Shown here: piece by piece, positions 15,047 through 17,026 of the stretch
Position numbering within the stretch: the first letter of the stretch is position 1
Layout: every line of letters starts with the position of its first letter
Origin: Desulfobacteraceae bacterium 4572_19
GTDB lineage: Bacteria > Desulfobacterota > Desulfobacteria > Desulfobacterales > NBLS01
Length of the DNA: 17,026 nt
Direction of reading: 5' to 3'
Assembly (NCBI GenBank): GCA_002084385.1
Contig: NBLS01000039.1
Span: 1 to 17,026, forward strand
Notes under the pieces: generated by a model
The model's database searches: none
What the model was told of the DNA's origin: nothing
What the model saw: only the letters and a program-made list of their open reading frames with translations
Position numbers and translations under genes: made by a program

Positions 15047-16147
15047 TTATTTTATATTTAAGATTGATATTGGATCTGCAAGGGAACCATCTTCGAGATG
15101 AAGGTAAGCTACTCCGTTTTTATAGCTAACACCATCTACAATACCGGTTCTTGTCATATCCACAGGAACACCTTTAGTTTTTATTACATAACCGTATAAA
15201 TCATTTGCAACCATATCACCCTGATTATCTTTTCCATCCCACGATACAGTGTTTTCTCCCGCTTCTACTTCATCTTTGGATAATTCAATGGTTCTTATTT
15301 CATTACCATTTCTATCAAAAATTACCACCTGCACATCATCTGGTCTTTCTATGCTAAAACTTACTCCGCTACCTCCGACTTCTCCACCGTCAACATTAAT
15401 TAACGTCTCTGCAACTCTTATTTCTCTGCCAAGATATTCCAGAGGATTTGTAATTGCGGAGGTATTTTCAACAGGTTCCATAACCTTTAAAACACTTTCA
15501 GCCTGAATAAAAGTTCCGGCCACCTGAAGATAAGTTTTCCCATCTTTATTTAAAATAGCATCAACCTTGCCTGAAACAGTGGTTAAAACCTTTGTAAATC
15601 CAGATCCATTATCTGATAAAACTGTATAATTATACGTTCCATCCATAACAGGATTTCCTTCATTATCCATTCCATCCCAATCTATATCGTTATTTCCGGC
15701 TTCCATTTGCCCGGGATAGAGTGTACGAACCTCAGCACCATTAGCATCTGTTACTAATATCATTACGTTTGCAGGATCTTCCAAAGTATAAAAACCACCA
15801 AAAGGTTCCCCATCGGTTACTTCAATAGCATCAACTTCACCTATAACCTCTTTACCGAGATAATCTGAAGTATTTGTTTCGGAAGATTGTTCAAGGATAG
15901 CATTTTTAATACTTTCAAGATTATCATTAGAGCTTATGGTCTGTTCAAGCTGGGAATATTGAGCCAGTTGGGATGTAAAGTCAGTTCCCTCTTTTGGATT
16001 TAAAGGATCCTGATTTTGTAGTTGTGCAACAAGCATTGTTAAAAAAGCATCTCTTCCTAATGGATCTTTCTCTTCTTCACCTGTTGTATGATATGCTGAT
16101 GATATTGCTGCAAGACTACTGTCTCCTGTTGGTTGGATTGCTGGCAT
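15047..16147 (-). CDS. flgD: Hook capping protein FlgD with duplicated C-terminal half
   Basis: FlgD caps the growing hook and guides FlgE assembly. The N-terminal capping region (residues 28-75) has DAFLTMLVAQLQNQDPLNPK and TDFTSQLAQYSQLEQ, hallmarks of the family. The C-terminal part, normally one Tudor-like plus FlgD Ig-like unit, appears twice, at about residues 95-222 and 235-366. Each begins YLG(K/R)E(V/I), continues with V-V-D-NG-E(V/I)RT, then EAG-N---WDG-DN-G--(M/V), and ends with a V-G-VD---K-G--YL strand pair. At 366 aa it is correspondingly longer than the usual 220-250. A strong AGGAGGTG precedes the ATG. It lies between fliK and flgE, as expected for hook assembly. Confidence 0.93.
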   Translation of the reverse strand: MPAIQPTGDSSLAAISSAYHTTGEEEKDPLGRDAFLTMLVAQLQNQDPLNPKEGTDFTSQLAQYSQLEQTISSNDNLESIKNAILEQSSETNTSDYLGKEVIGEVDAIEVTDGEPFGGFYTLEDPANVMILVTDANGAEVRTLYPGQMEAGNNDIDWDGMDNEGNPVMDGTYNYTVLSDNGSGFTKVLTTVSGKVDAILNKDGKTYLQVAGTFIQAESVLKVMEPVENTSAITNPLEYLGREIRVAETLINVDGGEVGGSGVSFSIERPDDVQVVIFDRNGNEIRTIELSKDEVEAGENTVSWDGKDNQGDMVANDLYGYVIKTKGVPVDMTRTGIVDGVSYKNGVAYLHLEDGSLADPISILNIK

Positions 16148-16234
16148 TTTACACCTCCTCTTAATATAAACTTAACTGAAAAAACAAGTTTGTCATTAAT
16201 TTTTCACTTTAAACTTTTCACTTTAACTTTTTAC
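16148..16234 (-). repeat. fliK-flgD spacer with short tandem repeats
   Basis: On the minus strand three imperfect copies of AAGTGAAAAGTTTA-like units, about 14 bp each, occupy about 16190-16235 just after the fliK stop. The rest of the gap is AT-rich and ends with the flgD ribosome binding site. I see no terminator or promoter here. Confidence 0.5.
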
Positions 16235-17026
16235 TTATGCGACAAGATCCAAATTAGACCCATCGGCTATACCGCCTTTACGTATCACCGTCTCCGTTGG
16301 CTGATTTTTAATCAAACGATTTTTTCCATTCATAAAACCTTTTTTATTATTATCAGAATCATTTTTGTCTTGTTTAGAATCTGCCATTGCCTGATCATAA
16401 TTACTGCTAAATTCTATATCAATACTGCTTACTTTTATACCCTGCTCGGCAAGAGTTGCCCGAAGCTCACTGCTTTGATTCATAAGCATATCTTTTGTAG
16501 TTTGATGCTCTGCAATTATTGTAACTTTTAAACCATCACTGCTATTATCTATACTCATTTGAAGCCGTCCCATATGATTCGGTTTCAAATTAAACTGCAA
16601 TGTACTATCTCCCATATTTAAAGCCCTTGCTAACTGATGTCCCACCTGATTTACAACATATACAGGAAGATTTCTTGACGCAGGTTTTAATACTGTTCCA
16701 TCAATTGCACGCTCCTTACCATTTACACTTTTCGTAAATTCATTAACTACTGAGATATCATCATTTTTTCTTTCCGATACTCTGGCTTCCATTTCATTCT
16801 TAAAATCCCTAACATTTGCAAACCCTTCTGAAGCCCGTTCTTGCATAGGAGTTTCAAGCGTTGCAGCCTTTTCAAATACTTCAATAATTTTATCTTTCTG
16901 TAAATTCACATCATTTTCACCTGTTAGGTTCAGCCCATTTCCAGGAACCTGCAATACTGTATCAACTTCCTGAGGCATACCGGTATTATCGGTTACCCCT
17001 GAAACCAGTGGATCTATATTTACACC
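16235..17026 (-). CDS. fliK: Hook-length control protein FliK (C-terminal part)
   Basis: FliK measures hook length and triggers the FlhB substrate switch. The reading frame is open to the right edge, so the gene is partial; 263 codons are visible before the TAA at 16235-16237, and the internal ATG at 16978 is not the true start. The C-terminal domain (about 85-185 codons before the stop) has the Flg_hook pattern: VVNQVGHQLARAL, then LQFNLKPNHMGRLQMSID, then VTIIAEHQTTKDMLMNQ and LRATLAEQGI. A hydrophilic Asp/Lys/Asn tail follows. This matches the domain that contacts FlhB in relatives. The N-terminal ruler region lies outside. The FlhB partner in this window has an altered linker before its cleavage site. 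Confidence 0.88.
   Translation of the reverse strand, partial: GVNIDPLVSGVTDNTGMPQEVDTVLQVPGNGLNLTGENDVNLQKDKIIEVFEKAATLETPMQERASEGFANVRDFKNEMEARVSERKNDDISVVNEFTKSVNGKERAIDGTVLKPASRNLPVYVVNQVGHQLARALNMGDSTLQFNLKPNHMGRLQMSIDNSSDGLKVTIIAEHQTTKDMLMNQSSELRATLAEQGIKVSSIDIEFSSNYDQAMADSKQDKNDSDNNKKGFMNGKNRLIKNQPTETVIRKGGIADGSNLDLVA

Overview
This AT-rich window carries a long run of flagellar genes, nearly all on the minus strand. Read in the direction of transcription (right to left) the order is fliK (partial), flgD, flgE, a small type II toxin-antitoxin pair, fliL, fliM, a broken fliN, fliO, fliP, fliQ, fliR, flhB, flhA, flhF, flhG and fliA. Last comes the 5' part of a very acidic gene that runs off the left edge. 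The gene order, the FlhF/FlhG pair and the sigma-28 gene at the end suit a polarly flagellated member of the Desulfobacterota (former Deltaproteobacteria). That placement is inferred from gene order and protein style; the window has no taxonomic marker.

Region by region: 15047-17026 encodes hook-length control (FliK) and hook capping (FlgD, with a duplicated C-terminal half). 12301-15027 encodes an unusually large hook protein (FlgE, 908 aa). 11968-12300 has no gene but holds several inverted repeats. 11447-11967 is a ParE/RelE-type toxin with its antitoxin, sitting inside the flagellar run. 7263-11346 encodes FliL, the C-ring proteins FliM and FliN, and the export gate FliO/P/Q/R. 3945-7242 encodes the export switch FlhB and the export gate FlhA, separated by a 232-bp AT-rich spacer. 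436-3944 encodes FlhF, FlhG and FliA, which set flagellar position and number and drive late flagellar transcription. 252-435 holds two tandem hairpin elements that look like intrinsic terminators.

Many genes are tightly coupled: 4-base stop/start overlaps at fliL/fliM, fliN/fliO and antitoxin/toxin; a stop followed directly by a start at fliQ/fliR and flhA/flhF; a 2-base gap at fliM/fliN and flhF/flhG. This implies polycistronic expression. Together the products build the rod-hook junction, the switch ring, the type III export gate and their positional and transcriptional control.

Three observations stand out. First, fliN has lost its central portion, with a frameshift at the join. Second, FlhB lacks two stretches that normally link its membrane part to its autocleaving domain. 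Third, the gene after fliA encodes three copies of a motif like the CheY-binding N-terminus of FliM. Short-repeat expansions occur in several proteins and spacers, so repeat-driven gain and loss seems common here. Assembly error must be excluded before biological decay is claimed.
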